A stretch of 64,000 nucleotides of DNA from NCBI GenBank assembly GCA_963702075.1, contig OY969703.1, positions 1,798,001-1,862,000 of the forward strand. Reading direction: 5' to 3'. The notes under the pieces are model-generated. The model was not told the origin of the DNA and made no database searches. It saw nothing but the letters and a program-made list of their open reading frames with translations. Shown in pieces: positions 51,974 through 60,295 of this stretch. A program made the position numbers and the translations under genes. Every line of letters starts with the position of its first letter. The stretch's first letter is position 1. Source of the stretch: VAYN01 sp963702075. Its GTDB lineage: Bacteria > Actinomycetota > Thermoleophilia > Solirubrobacterales > 70-9.

Positions 51974-53601
51974 TCCGGCGGGATCTCCGCCGCCAGTTTG
52001 TCCACGTCGACACCCTGGCGCGAGCGTGCGGCTCGAGCGCCGAAGAAGGTCAGGAGCGAAGCCCCGAGGATGATTGCAACGTCACGCAGGAAGTGCGGCC
52101 TGTCGATGCCCAGCCCTTCGTAGTGCATGTAGACGAAGAACAGGCCCGCCAGCAGGACCGCGAGGAGGCCGCCGGAGAGACTGACCACCGGCACGCCGAA
52201 GATACGACGGATGCTCGCCGACGAGTGCCATGCGTCGGGTCGCCGGTAGGGAAGCAGCAGCGCCGAGATCCCGATCAGGATCATCGCGATCAGCTGCACC
52301 GCCACCGCCTCGACGAGGACGCCGAGGAAGCCTTCGTTGTTCCAGACGGCCCAACCGAGGACGATGATGCTGAGAACGACCGTCAGGCCGATCGCGTAGC
52401 TGGGCGCATGGGTGCGCGACGAGACCCGAGAGAACCGCGAGGGCAGGAGGCCGTCGAGCGACCAGGCGAAGAAGGTACGCACCGCGATCGTGATGTTGGG
52501 GATCATCAGCAGCGGGAAGGCCGCCGCAAAGGTGATCAGCAGCCACCACGCAAGCAGCGTGCTGCCGCCCGCGATCGAGGTCAGGAACGTGTAGAAGGGC
52601 GGCGCGGCGAAGGGGTAGCTTTCCGATTCATTGAGCCCGTTGATCGCGATGAAGAAGTCGTGTCCGAAGGTCCTGAAGAAGAGGATCGAGAGGACCACGG
52701 CGATCGCGACATGGACCAGACTGGCCAGGCCCATCACCTTCACCTGGGTGGTGTCGCGGGCCCGCCGTACCTCACCGGAGATGTAGATCGAGAGCCAGGC
52801 GAAGAGAGTGAGGCTGCAGATCACCGCCCAGGTGGGCCAGGTGTTGTTCATGCTGAATGCCGGGCTGGTGTCCACTCCTTCCTTATGGGCGTTGGCGATG
52901 ATCGTCTTGTAAGTGTTCGGTTCGCCGGTGATCGAGCCAGCGAACTGGTTGAAGCTGTGGATGAAGCCGTCCTGGCTCTTGAACACCAGGACGAGGAAGA
53001 CGGTGGCAAGGCCCATCATCATCAACAGCCAGAAGCCGTTCATGATCCGGGTCGTCCAGCGCCAGCCGCCGGCGAGCAGGACCGCGGAGCCGACGATCAG
53101 GGCGGTGCCGATTCCGAACTGCCAGCCCTTGCTGGTGGCGAGGTCGTTGCCCGCGGTGACGAGGGAGTTGTGGCCGCTGACCAGCCCAACCGCCGTCAGC
53201 GACGGGCCGAGGGCGACGGTGACGAAGGCCAGCGCGATGAAGGCGATCGAGAGGATCACCCCCGAGGTCCAAAAGAACGAGGACACGAGGCCGACTACGG
53301 GGTGGGTGACGCGGCCGACCAGTACGTAATCACCGCCACTGCGCGGGATTGCTGAAGTGAAGAGGCCGTAACAAACGGAAATCACGAGCGCCACTCCCAA
53401 GGCCATGGCGAAGCCCAGCCAGATCGAGCCGCCGGGGAAGAGGGCGAGGGCGAGGAACACCGAGGTGGCAAGGAGGACCGAGGTCGGCTGTCCAGCCATG
53501 TTGAAGACAAAGGTCGAGAAGGGTGAGACTTCCCGCACCAGGCCGGTCGCCTTCCTTGCATAGACGCCTTGCGGCGCCGGTCTCTCCCCCAACTGCGTCA
53601 T
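51970..53601 (-). CDS. APC-superfamily amino acid permease
   Basis: A 543-residue protein with about 12 to 14 membrane helices. The first helix carries the APC-type substrate loop (SPFSTFVFNMAGQPTS). GDYVLVGRVTHPVVGLVSSFFW and GEVRRARDTTQVKVMGLASL are familiar segments of amino acid/polyamine permeases. A GGGGAGGGG lies right before the ATG. The position within a B12-mutase and aminotransferase cluster suggests that it imports their amino-acid substrate. Confidence 0.9.
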   Translation of the reverse strand: MTQLGERPAPQGVYARKATGLVREVSPFSTFVFNMAGQPTSVLLATSVFLALALFPGGSIWLGFAMALGVALVISVCYGLFTSAIPRSGGDYVLVGRVTHPVVGLVSSFFWTSGVILSIAFIALAFVTVALGPSLTAVGLVSGHNSLVTAGNDLATSKGWQFGIGTALIVGSAVLLAGGWRWTTRIMNGFWLLMMMGLATVFLVLVFKSQDGFIHSFNQFAGSITGEPNTYKTIIANAHKEGVDTSPAFSMNNTWPTWAVICSLTLFAWLSIYISGEVRRARDTTQVKVMGLASLVHVAIAVVLSILFFRTFGHDFFIAINGLNESESYPFAAPPFYTFLTSIAGGSTLLAWWLLITFAAAFPLLMIPNITIAVRTFFAWSLDGLLPSRFSRVSSRTHAPSYAIGLTVVLSIIVLGWAVWNNEGFLGVLVEAVAVQLIAMILIGISALLLPYRRPDAWHSSASIRRIFGVPVVSLSGGLLAVLLAGLFFVYMHYEGLGIDRPHFLRDVAIILGASLLTFFGARAARSRQGVDVDKLAAEIPPE

Positions 53602-53625
53602 CCCCTCCCCCTTTCTTTCGTCCCT

Positions 53626-54597
53626 CTAGCCTGACACCAGATATTGGCCGACTACACGTTCCGGTGCCAGATGCACCAAGCAGCCGTCCAGGTGGCCGCT
53701 ACCGTAATCGGAGCCCGGGTTGATTGCCACAGTTCGCCCGATCCTCGTCACACCCTTGCTCTCGTGGATGTGACCGTGAAGGCTGAGAACCGGCTGCACC
53801 TCTTCGAGTATCTGCCGTACGGCACGGCTGCCGGTGGGAATCTCGTGAGGCCGACCCCCCTTGGTCACGTAGCGCAGTTCCGCGTCGACCTCGAAAGCCG
53901 TGTCCAGACTGCTCTCCCAGGGCGGCACGTGGACGTTGAAGATCGCCTGCTCGGGCTTCTCCAATTGGTCAGCCAGACGTCTCAACCGAGCGTAGATCTG
54001 CTCCTCGTCGAGCTCCCTCGGCGTCTCCCATGGAGTCCGGTTGGAGTAGCCGAGAGAGACCATCTCGTGAGGGCCCACAACCTCGATTCGCTCGTCGCAG
54101 GAAACGACATTGGTCCCGCTCGCGAGCACCTCGTCGATCAACCAGGGGTCGTCATTGCCTGGAATGACATAGGCGCGGGTGCCGGTGGCTGCGAGCCGTT
54201 CGTCAGCGAGCTTCACCCAGAGGCGCAGCTCGTCCAGCAGCGCCTTCTCGAAGACCTGTCCCCGGCGCACCGGGTCCTCCCCGAGACGGCGCGCCTCGTC
54301 CTCGTCGACGATCAGCGGATACATCCCGTTGGTCGAGATCGCCTGCTGCATCTGGTCCAGCTCGGCGGCGGTATGCGCCACCCGCTGCTCGCCGATCACC
54401 TGGGCCATGTAGGAGCCGTCGCCCCCGCGGACGATCGGCACCAGCGCCTTGCCGGTCAGGTCGCCCCCCATGATCAGCGCGTCGGCGGGGTAGTGCGCGG
54501 CGGCATTGACGAACTTCTTCCAGCAGAGGCGCGACCCGTGCACGTCGCCTGCGTAGAAGAGACGGATGATGCTTTCTCTTTGACGTCGCCTGAACAT
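53626..54597 (-). CDS. Calcineurin-like metallophosphoesterase
   Basis: This 323-residue protein has the full set of metal motifs in order: GDVHGS, GGDLTG, GNDD, HVPP and HGHIHE. These are the marks of a two-metal phosphoesterase. Substrates of this family range from nucleotides to phosphoproteins and cannot be read from sequence. It lies between mutL and the permease on the same strand, with an 82-base gap upstream holding two TGTCTA half-sites like those of the operator at 50469-50485. Confidence 0.9.
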   Translation of the reverse strand: MFRRRQRESIIRLFYAGDVHGSRLCWKKFVNAAAHYPADALIMGGDLTGKALVPIVRGGDGSYMAQVIGEQRVAHTAAELDQMQQAISTNGMYPLIVDEDEARRLGEDPVRRGQVFEKALLDELRLWVKLADERLAATGTRAYVIPGNDDPWLIDEVLASGTNVVSCDERIEVVGPHEMVSLGYSNRTPWETPRELDEEQIYARLRRLADQLEKPEQAIFNVHVPPWESSLDTAFEVDAELRYVTKGGRPHEIPTGSRAVRQILEEVQPVLSLHGHIHESKGVTRIGRTVAINPGSDYGSGHLDGCLVHLAPERVVGQYLVSG

Positions 54598-54679
54598 CGT
54601 TCCCGGTTCCCTGTCTAGATCATCCGCTTTTTCGAGGACAAGAACTGTGCCGTACCCAACATGTAACTAGTCATGGTGT

Positions 54680-56068
54680 CTACTCCACAGAAATCGCCAA
54701 CTCATGCCCGAGCAGATGCGCCGCGGCATCGGCGTCATGCGTAGCGAGCAGGCCTGCGGCGGCGAGGACGTAGTTCGCATCAATGCCCAGAACCGGATCG
54801 CGCGGCGCCAACGAGCGCGGCGCCCGGCGGTCGAGGGCCCCCGCGAGAATCTCGCGGCCATCGTCTCGATGGGCGAAAACCCCTCCAGTACCGATAACCC
54901 GCTCGACCTCCCGCAGATCGGGGCCGTCCCGGACGAGGGTCGGCGGACCGCCTTCTCCCCGGCTCAGCAGCATCGTCCCGCAGTGCCGCTTGACCGCGTG
55001 GGTCATGCAGCCGACCGCCAGGAGATGGTCCAAGCGCGCCTCCTCAGGCCGCTCGGGAATCCACTTCGAATCGCCTGAACGCAATAGGACAGCCTGTCCA
55101 AGAGCGTCCTCGCCAGACCCGCTCTCGGCTTCGATCCAGCGCGCATCGGCGTCGAGGACGCCGGCCGAACCGGAGCGCAGACCGAGGTCCCCCTCGACCG
55201 TGCGGATGGTCGGCGGCGCTGGCAGCAGCGGGTCCTCTATCCCCGGCGTCGCCGCCTCAGCCAAGCGGCTGGAGTGAACGTCGGTGGTCGCGCCGCCGAC
55301 GTCGACCACCATCACGTCGCCGACCCCCGGCACGGCTTCGGTGCCTCGCGAGAGCAGCTGGACCGCCTCGAGCACCGCCTCGGGCGTCGGCATTCGCACC
55401 ATCCGCTCGAAGTCGGGGCTGGCGCTGAGTCCCTTGCCGCCGATCACGTGGTCGAGGAAGGCGCGGAGGATCGCCTCGCGTGCGGATTCGATCTCTAACT
55501 CTCCCAGGCGGGGCATCACATTCGCCGCCACTTCCGCCCGTGCGCCCGCCGCGCGCAGAAGCCCTGCCGCCTCCTCGGCCACCTCCGAGTTACAGGCGAC
55601 GACAAAATGCGCGCCCAGCTGCGCGCCTGAGAGCCGCCGCGCGTTCTCGAGCACGAGCTCGGCCTGGCCGCCGTCGGTACCGCCGGCGAAGAGGACGATC
55701 TCCGGGCGAGCTGAGCGCAGCTGTTCGAGCTGTGCGTCATCGAGCTCGCCGGCGAGGACGGCGCCGACCCGCGCTCCCGCGTTCAGCGCCGCCTGCCGCG
55801 CCGCCGCCGCGGTGAGGTCGGCGACCAGGCCGACCGCCGCCACCCGCAGGCCGCCGCCGGCGCTGGAGGCGGCGATCGCCTCGTCGATCTCGACCGGGGC
55901 ACCGGCAGCCGCTCGAGCTGCCTCGAGCGCAGCCGCGTAGCCGTCCATCAGGTCGGTGCCGATGCTGGTCGGCGCCTGCGCCCGCCCCAGCAGCCTCCCC
56001 TCCTCCGGGTCGACGAGGCTGAGCTTGGTGTAGGTGCTGCCGAAGTCGGCGAGCGCGATTGCGCCCAT
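54680..56068 (-). CDS. glmL: MutL/GlmL-type ATPase, partner of the B12 mutase
   Basis: GlmL-type proteins are ASKHA-fold ATPases found with glutamate mutase and other B12 mutases and thought to reactivate or assemble the holoenzyme. The 462-residue protein starts with the phosphate loop ADFGSTYTK (8-15) and has VVDVGGATTD for the second. LFAGGTDGGQAELVLENA and NVMPRLGELEIESAR are the usual family segments. Its ATG follows the mutase stop directly, so the pair is one unit. It is not the DNA mismatch protein of the same name. Confidence 0.92.
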   Translation of the reverse strand: MGAIALADFGSTYTKLSLVDPEEGRLLGRAQAPTSIGTDLMDGYAAALEAARAAAGAPVEIDEAIAASSAGGGLRVAAVGLVADLTAAAARQAALNAGARVGAVLAGELDDAQLEQLRSARPEIVLFAGGTDGGQAELVLENARRLSGAQLGAHFVVACNSEVAEEAAGLLRAAGARAEVAANVMPRLGELEIESAREAILRAFLDHVIGGKGLSASPDFERMVRMPTPEAVLEAVQLLSRGTEAVPGVGDVMVVDVGGATTDVHSSRLAEAATPGIEDPLLPAPPTIRTVEGDLGLRSGSAGVLDADARWIEAESGSGEDALGQAVLLRSGDSKWIPERPEEARLDHLLAVGCMTHAVKRHCGTMLLSRGEGGPPTLVRDGPDLREVERVIGTGGVFAHRDDGREILAGALDRRAPRSLAPRDPVLGIDANYVLAAAGLLATHDADAAAHLLGHELAISVE

Positions 56069-57847
56069 CTAGGCCGGAACGCCCCCGGCGCGGTGCTCGG
56101 CCAGGGCCTCGACGAGGCGGTCGATCGTCCCCGGGGTCTGGATCCCGGTTGCGTTGAGATCGGCGCTGACGTCCCGGGGGATGTCAGACCCCTCGACGTC
56201 TTCGTTGAGGACGCCGCCCATGAAGACGGGCACCTCCCCCGCCCTGGCGCCGTCGAGTTCCTGCATCAGGAGCCGACCGAAGTTGCGGGCGACCCCGTTG
56301 TGGGTGCTGATCACAACGGCGTCGGCGTCGGTCTCGATCACCGCTTTGACGATGTCCTCGGGGTCGCGGTTGACGCCGAAGTCGATCACCTGCGTCCCCA
56401 CCGCTGACAGCGTCGAGGCGAGCAGGAAGGGAGCGAACTCGTGGACGTCGGTGGAGGTGACGAGCACCTTCATCCCCCGGATCGCCGCCTCTTCCGGGCG
56501 CCCGTGAAGCTCGGCCAGCAGCCGCTCGCGCTCTTCCATCGTGCTCCTGACCAGGTCGGTTTCGAGCACCGGGCGCCGGCCGCGCGGGAACTCGGGGTCC
56601 GGGTCCCCTGCCCCGAACAGTTCCTCACAGCGCTCAGAGCCGAGGCGTTTCAGCACCAGCAGCATCTGCGCCGGGTCGCGGACGTCGATGCCGGCGCTGG
56701 AAAGCCCATGGACCACCGCCTCGAAGAAGCTGCGACCTCCCTGGACGAGGCGGTCGCGCATCGCCTCGATCTTCGCCCAGTCGACCACCGGGTCGACCAT
56801 CGGCACGTAGTCGTCGAGGCGGCGGCTGATCGTCTGCACCGTCGCCACCTCCTCCCAGGTGGGGATCCGCTCGGTCTCGGTGACCGGCACGGCGATTGGC
56901 GCGGTGCCGAGGCGGTAGCGCACGTCGACCATCTTCATGAAGAGGACGTCGGTGTTGAGAACCGCCATGTTGGCGTCGAAGTCCGGCGTGTTGCCGATCG
57001 TGTCGCCCTGCGTGTAGTTGAACGGCACCCTGTCGAAGTTCACCGCCTCCAGTGCCAGCGTCACCGCCGACTTGACCACCGGGTTCTGGGTCAGGCCGCC
57101 CCAGCTCGGCGAGTAGGCGGCGCCGATCAGCTCTTCGCTGACGTAGCGCTCGACCATCGCCCAGCCGATGTAGTTGGCGTAATCGTGGAAAACGCCGGGG
57201 TAGCCGTCCTCGAGGTAGGAGTCGAAGACCACGCCCTCGTCTTTGAAGGCCGCCAGCAGACCCGCGCCCTTCAGCGTCGCCATCGTCTGGCCGACTTCGT
57301 CGTCCCAGTAGGGCCAGCGCCAGCAGTGCTGAGAGAGGACGCCGATCGTGGTGATCCCGGCCTGCAGCGCGTCGACGGCGTTCTCGACCGAGGCCGGGCT
57401 GCCGACGTTGTTGTCGGCGGCCTCGGGCTCGATCGGCACCGTGTGCGCGAGGTCCCACCAGTCCTGGCCGGTCATCATCACCGGTCCCGTCTCCTGCGGG
57501 GCTTCGCCGCGTTTGTCCTTCGGCAGCCCCTGACGGCGCTCGGCGATCAGGTTGAAGCGGTCGGGCGGGCGGACGCCGCGGGAGAGCGCGTCTTCGTAGA
57601 TCTGCCCCAAGGCCTCGAAGGTGTCGGCCGAGGTGTTGAGGCCGATGTTCATGCAGGTGCAGGAGATGCCCTCGACCCGTGCTTTTTCGCGCCACTCGCG
57701 CTCGGAGCCGACCCCCTTCTCCTCGCAGTAGAGGGAGCGGCCACGTTCGACGGTCGCCGCCAGGGCCTTCCCCTCCTCGACCGCTTCCCGCCCGTCCGGC
57801 AGGTCGGCGGGCAACAACGCACTCAGGTCGACGTCAAGCTCGGTCAC
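56069..57847 (-). CDS. Single-chain adenosylcobalamin-dependent mutase, glutamate-mutase-like
   Basis: Residues about 20-440 resemble the glutamate mutase E-subunit barrel: NNVGSPASVENAVDALQAG and GVFHDYANYIGWAMVERYV match its usual pattern. Residues about 457-590 resemble the small S subunit that binds B12: DVHEFA (467-472) replaces the usual DxHxxG, with H469 as the cobalt ligand, then ISTHNG and FMGGVLN. The two subunits are thus fused into 592 residues. A CxC pair (C63, C65) lies near the N-terminus. The GTG start has AGGAGGG six bases upstream. Substrate unknown: glutamate is possible, but barrel differences argue for another amino acid. Confidence 0.85.
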   Translation of the reverse strand: MTELDVDLSALLPADLPDGREAVEEGKALAATVERGRSLYCEEKGVGSEREWREKARVEGISCTCMNIGLNTSADTFEALGQIYEDALSRGVRPPDRFNLIAERRQGLPKDKRGEAPQETGPVMMTGQDWWDLAHTVPIEPEAADNNVGSPASVENAVDALQAGITTIGVLSQHCWRWPYWDDEVGQTMATLKGAGLLAAFKDEGVVFDSYLEDGYPGVFHDYANYIGWAMVERYVSEELIGAAYSPSWGGLTQNPVVKSAVTLALEAVNFDRVPFNYTQGDTIGNTPDFDANMAVLNTDVLFMKMVDVRYRLGTAPIAVPVTETERIPTWEEVATVQTISRRLDDYVPMVDPVVDWAKIEAMRDRLVQGGRSFFEAVVHGLSSAGIDVRDPAQMLLVLKRLGSERCEELFGAGDPDPEFPRGRRPVLETDLVRSTMEERERLLAELHGRPEEAAIRGMKVLVTSTDVHEFAPFLLASTLSAVGTQVIDFGVNRDPEDIVKAVIETDADAVVISTHNGVARNFGRLLMQELDGARAGEVPVFMGGVLNEDVEGSDIPRDVSADLNATGIQTPGTIDRLVEALAEHRAGGVPA

Positions 57848-57921
57848 CGGTTCCCTCCTCGCGATCCCTGGCCGATCCCGGTCCGGCCAAATCCCAACAC
57901 TCCATCAGTTCCTGAATAAGG

Positions 57922-57950
57922 AAAATACAGAGGTGCGGTCACCGGACCAA
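57922..57950 (-). promoter_or_regulatory. Promoter of the mutase-mutL unit
   Basis: TTGGTC (57945-57950) and TATTTT (57922-57927) are 17 bases apart on the minus strand. Transcription would start near 57915, about 68 bases before the GTG. A short dyad, GGTCCGGTGACC, covers the -35 and could be an operator. Confidence 0.55.
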
Positions 57951-57975
57951 ATTAAGGCCGCTGGACGCTCAGGGA

Positions 57976-58049
<74 letters not shown>

Positions 58050-58060
58050 GTAGAGGAAGC

Positions 58061-58429
58061 CTAGGCGCTGAAGAGCTGGGCGAGGGAGCGGCCGACGTCT
58101 GGTGGCTCTTCTTCGCCTTTGGCCGCCGCGGCGGCGCCGTCGGCGAGGGCCTTGGCGGCGTCGGCGATCTGGTGGTCGCGGCCGCCGCGGATGGTGCCGG
58201 TCTTCTTCGCTTCGGCGAGGTCGGACTCCATCAGGCCTGCCAGCTCGGCGAGGCGGCGGAGGCCGACGACGGCGGCGGTGCCCTTGAGGGCGTGGGCTTC
58301 GGCGCGCATCGTCTCGAAGTCGCTGCTGCCGGTGGCGAGGCCGGCGGCGATCACGTCGCAGCGCCGTTTCGCCTCTTCGGCGAACGACTGCAGAAGCTCC
58401 TCCTCGGTTGCCGCGGCTTTCTCGTTCAT
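58061..58429 (-). CDS. Stand-alone Hpt (histidine phosphotransfer) domain protein
   Basis: Hpt domains accept and pass on phosphate in multistep two-component relays. The 122-residue protein has the motif AHALKGTAAVVG with the phosphoacceptor H46 on a helix, and helical flanks of the normal length. No kinase or response regulator lies nearby, so its partner is elsewhere. It overlaps the following lipoprotein gene by ATGA. Confidence 0.88.
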   Translation of the reverse strand: MNEKAAATEEELLQSFAEEAKRRCDVIAAGLATGSSDFETMRAEAHALKGTAAVVGLRRLAELAGLMESDLAEAKKTGTIRGGRDHQIADAAKALADGAAAAAKGEEEPPDVGRSLAQLFSA

Positions 58430-59514
58430 GGTGCGATCGCCTTGTCGACGGCTTTATGCATCAGCTTGAGCCCGAAGGCTCCCTCGACGGCGTCGCGGAC
58501 GACGCCCTGACGGTCGATCGTGAACAACCACGGCTCGGTCGGCAGGTGGAACGCCCGCACCTGCGGCCGCACCTGCTTGCCAGGGTCGTTTTCGTTGTAG
58601 ATCTCCATGTGGATGAAGGCCGCCTTGTCTTCATATTCGTGTTTTGCTTGCTCCGCCACGTCAACGACGGGCCCGCAGACCCGACTCTGGCAGAACTGGG
58701 GGGTTGCAAACAAGAGGACTATCGGTTCTTTGCCCAGCGCGTCCGCGTAATCCACCTTGTTCTGGGTGTCGGGAGGTATCCGGGTCGTGATCTTCGACAA
58801 GTTGCCGCCCGCATCCTGCGAAGTCGGCGTATGGATAAACGGCGCACTTTGCCCGGGTTTCGGGACCTTCTCGAATTCGCCGACCACCACGCCGGCGAGA
58901 AGCGCTCCCTTCAGTTCCCCTTCTTCCCTGAGGATCGCCGCGACGCGCCATTCGCCGTCGCCGGGAAAGCTCAGCTGGGTCGAGTAGACGACACCGGCGG
59001 CGTCTGGGTCTTCGCTGGTGCTCTTGGCGCGGAACTCGGGCTTCGTCGCGAGGCTTTCGGCCGAGGCCGGAAACGGACCGATCGCGGGCTCGTCGAGCGC
59101 CTGCTGTTCGGCTTTGGCGACGGCGCCACGGTTGCCCGATCTCGATGCCGCACCGGGCTTAGGCCGCGGCACCTTGGCGTAATAGAGCGCGACTTCGGCA
59201 TCCGAGATCGGGCTGCGTTCCCGCGTGAAGACCTCGAACGGGTAGCGATTCTTCCCCGAGCGGAAGACCATGGCCGCCGGTTCGACGATGACTTCGGCCG
59301 GTCCGTCGGCGCCCTTCAGCACCTGCCGCAGCGAGCGCCCGTCCGGGCTGGGGAACTCGGACTTCGGCGGCGCCGGGCGGCTCGCGGCCGGCCCTTCTGA
59401 GCCTGCGATCGTTTCGCCTGAGTCCGAGCCACTCCCACAACCCCCGATCAGCGTCCCCGTCGCGAGCACGCAGAGCAGCGCTGGGGCGAGGCGGGGGGCG
59501 CGCATCGGCGGCAT
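58426..59514 (-). CDS. Lipoprotein with a C-terminal thioredoxin-like domain
   Basis: The protein has a signal peptide ending in the lipobox LIGGC, so the mature chain is lipid-anchored outside the membrane. About 200 residues of an unknown N-terminal domain are followed by a thioredoxin-like domain with LLFATPQFCQSRVCGPVVDVA, which carries a C-x4-C pair rather than CxxC. WLFTIDRQGVVRDAVEGAFG is the typical end. The start at 59514 (MPPMRAP) gives 362 residues; the ATG at 59505 is equally possible. It is divergent from the SDR gene. Confidence 0.8.
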   Translation of the reverse strand: MPPMRAPRLAPALLCVLATGTLIGGCGSGSDSGETIAGSEGPAASRPAPPKSEFPSPDGRSLRQVLKGADGPAEVIVEPAAMVFRSGKNRYPFEVFTRERSPISDAEVALYYAKVPRPKPGAASRSGNRGAVAKAEQQALDEPAIGPFPASAESLATKPEFRAKSTSEDPDAAGVVYSTQLSFPGDGEWRVAAILREEGELKGALLAGVVVGEFEKVPKPGQSAPFIHTPTSQDAGGNLSKITTRIPPDTQNKVDYADALGKEPIVLLFATPQFCQSRVCGPVVDVAEQAKHEYEDKAAFIHMEIYNENDPGKQVRPQVRAFHLPTEPWLFTIDRQGVVRDAVEGAFGLKLMHKAVDKAIAP

Positions 59515-59562
59515 GTTATGGACAGATAGGGTCTCCATGGTTCTCGACGAGGAGGAGATGAG

Positions 59563-60294
59563 ATGGCTGATCGAGCGGCACTGGTGACCGGAGCATCGAG
59601 CGGGATCGGGCTCGCGATCGCGAAAGTCCTCGGCGAGGAGGGTTATGCGCTGACCGTCTCCGCCCGCCGACCCGAGAAGCTGGAGAAGGCCGCTGAAGGA
59701 CTGCGCGACGAAGGCTTCGAGGTCGAGCCGATCCCGGCCAACATGGCCGAGGAGGACCACGTGGTCGCGATCTTCGCCGCCCACCGACAGAAGTACGGCC
59801 GCCTCGACGCCCTCGTCAACAACGCCGGGGTCGGGATCGGAGCGCCGATGGAGGACATCCAGACCAAGCACCTCGACATGCAGCTGGCGGTCAACCTGCG
59901 GGCACTGATCCTCGGCACCCGCGAGGGCCTGCCGATGTTGCGCGAGGCCGGCGCCGAGCACGGCAAGGCCCTGATCGTCAACACCGCCTCGATCGCCGGC
60001 AAGGGCGGCCAGGCCTGGCTCTCGATCTACGCGGCAACCAAGGCCGCGGTCATCAACTTCACCCAATCGACCCACCGCGAGGCTGGCGGTGGCGGAGTCC
60101 AGTGCACGGCGCTGGCACCGGGCTTCGTCGAGACGCCGATGACCGAGTTCGTCCAGGGCCAGATCCCGCCCGAGGAGATGATCCGGCCCGAGGATCTCGG
60201 CGAGGCGGTGCGGTTCCTGCTGCGGACGTCGCGCAACTGCCACGTGCCGGAGGTCGTCTTCACCCGCCCGGGCGAGGGCCTCGATACCCCCTAG
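59563..60294 (+). CDS. Short-chain dehydrogenase/reductase (SDR)
   Basis: A 243-residue classical SDR: TGASSGIG (9-16), NNAGVGIGAP, the catalytic serine in NTASIAGKGG and the YAATK pair, followed by ALAPGFVETPMTEF. AGGAGG lies just upstream of the ATG. All catalytic residues are present, and the preference between NADH and NADPH is uncertain (the ARR after strand 2 hints at NADPH). The substrate is unknown. Confidence 0.93.
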   Translation: MADRAALVTGASSGIGLAIAKVLGEEGYALTVSARRPEKLEKAAEGLRDEGFEVEPIPANMAEEDHVVAIFAAHRQKYGRLDALVNNAGVGIGAPMEDIQTKHLDMQLAVNLRALILGTREGLPMLREAGAEHGKALIVNTASIAGKGGQAWLSIYAATKAAVINFTQSTHREAGGGGVQCTALAPGFVETPMTEFVQGQIPPEEMIRPEDLGEAVRFLLRTSRNCHVPEVVFTRPGEGLDTP

Positions 60295-60295
60295 C

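Noticed and set aside
55087..55099. Palindrome GGACAG-C-CTGTCC resembling the TetR operator
   Set aside because: It lies deep inside the mutL-like coding region, shares only part of the operator sequence, and no promoter is near.
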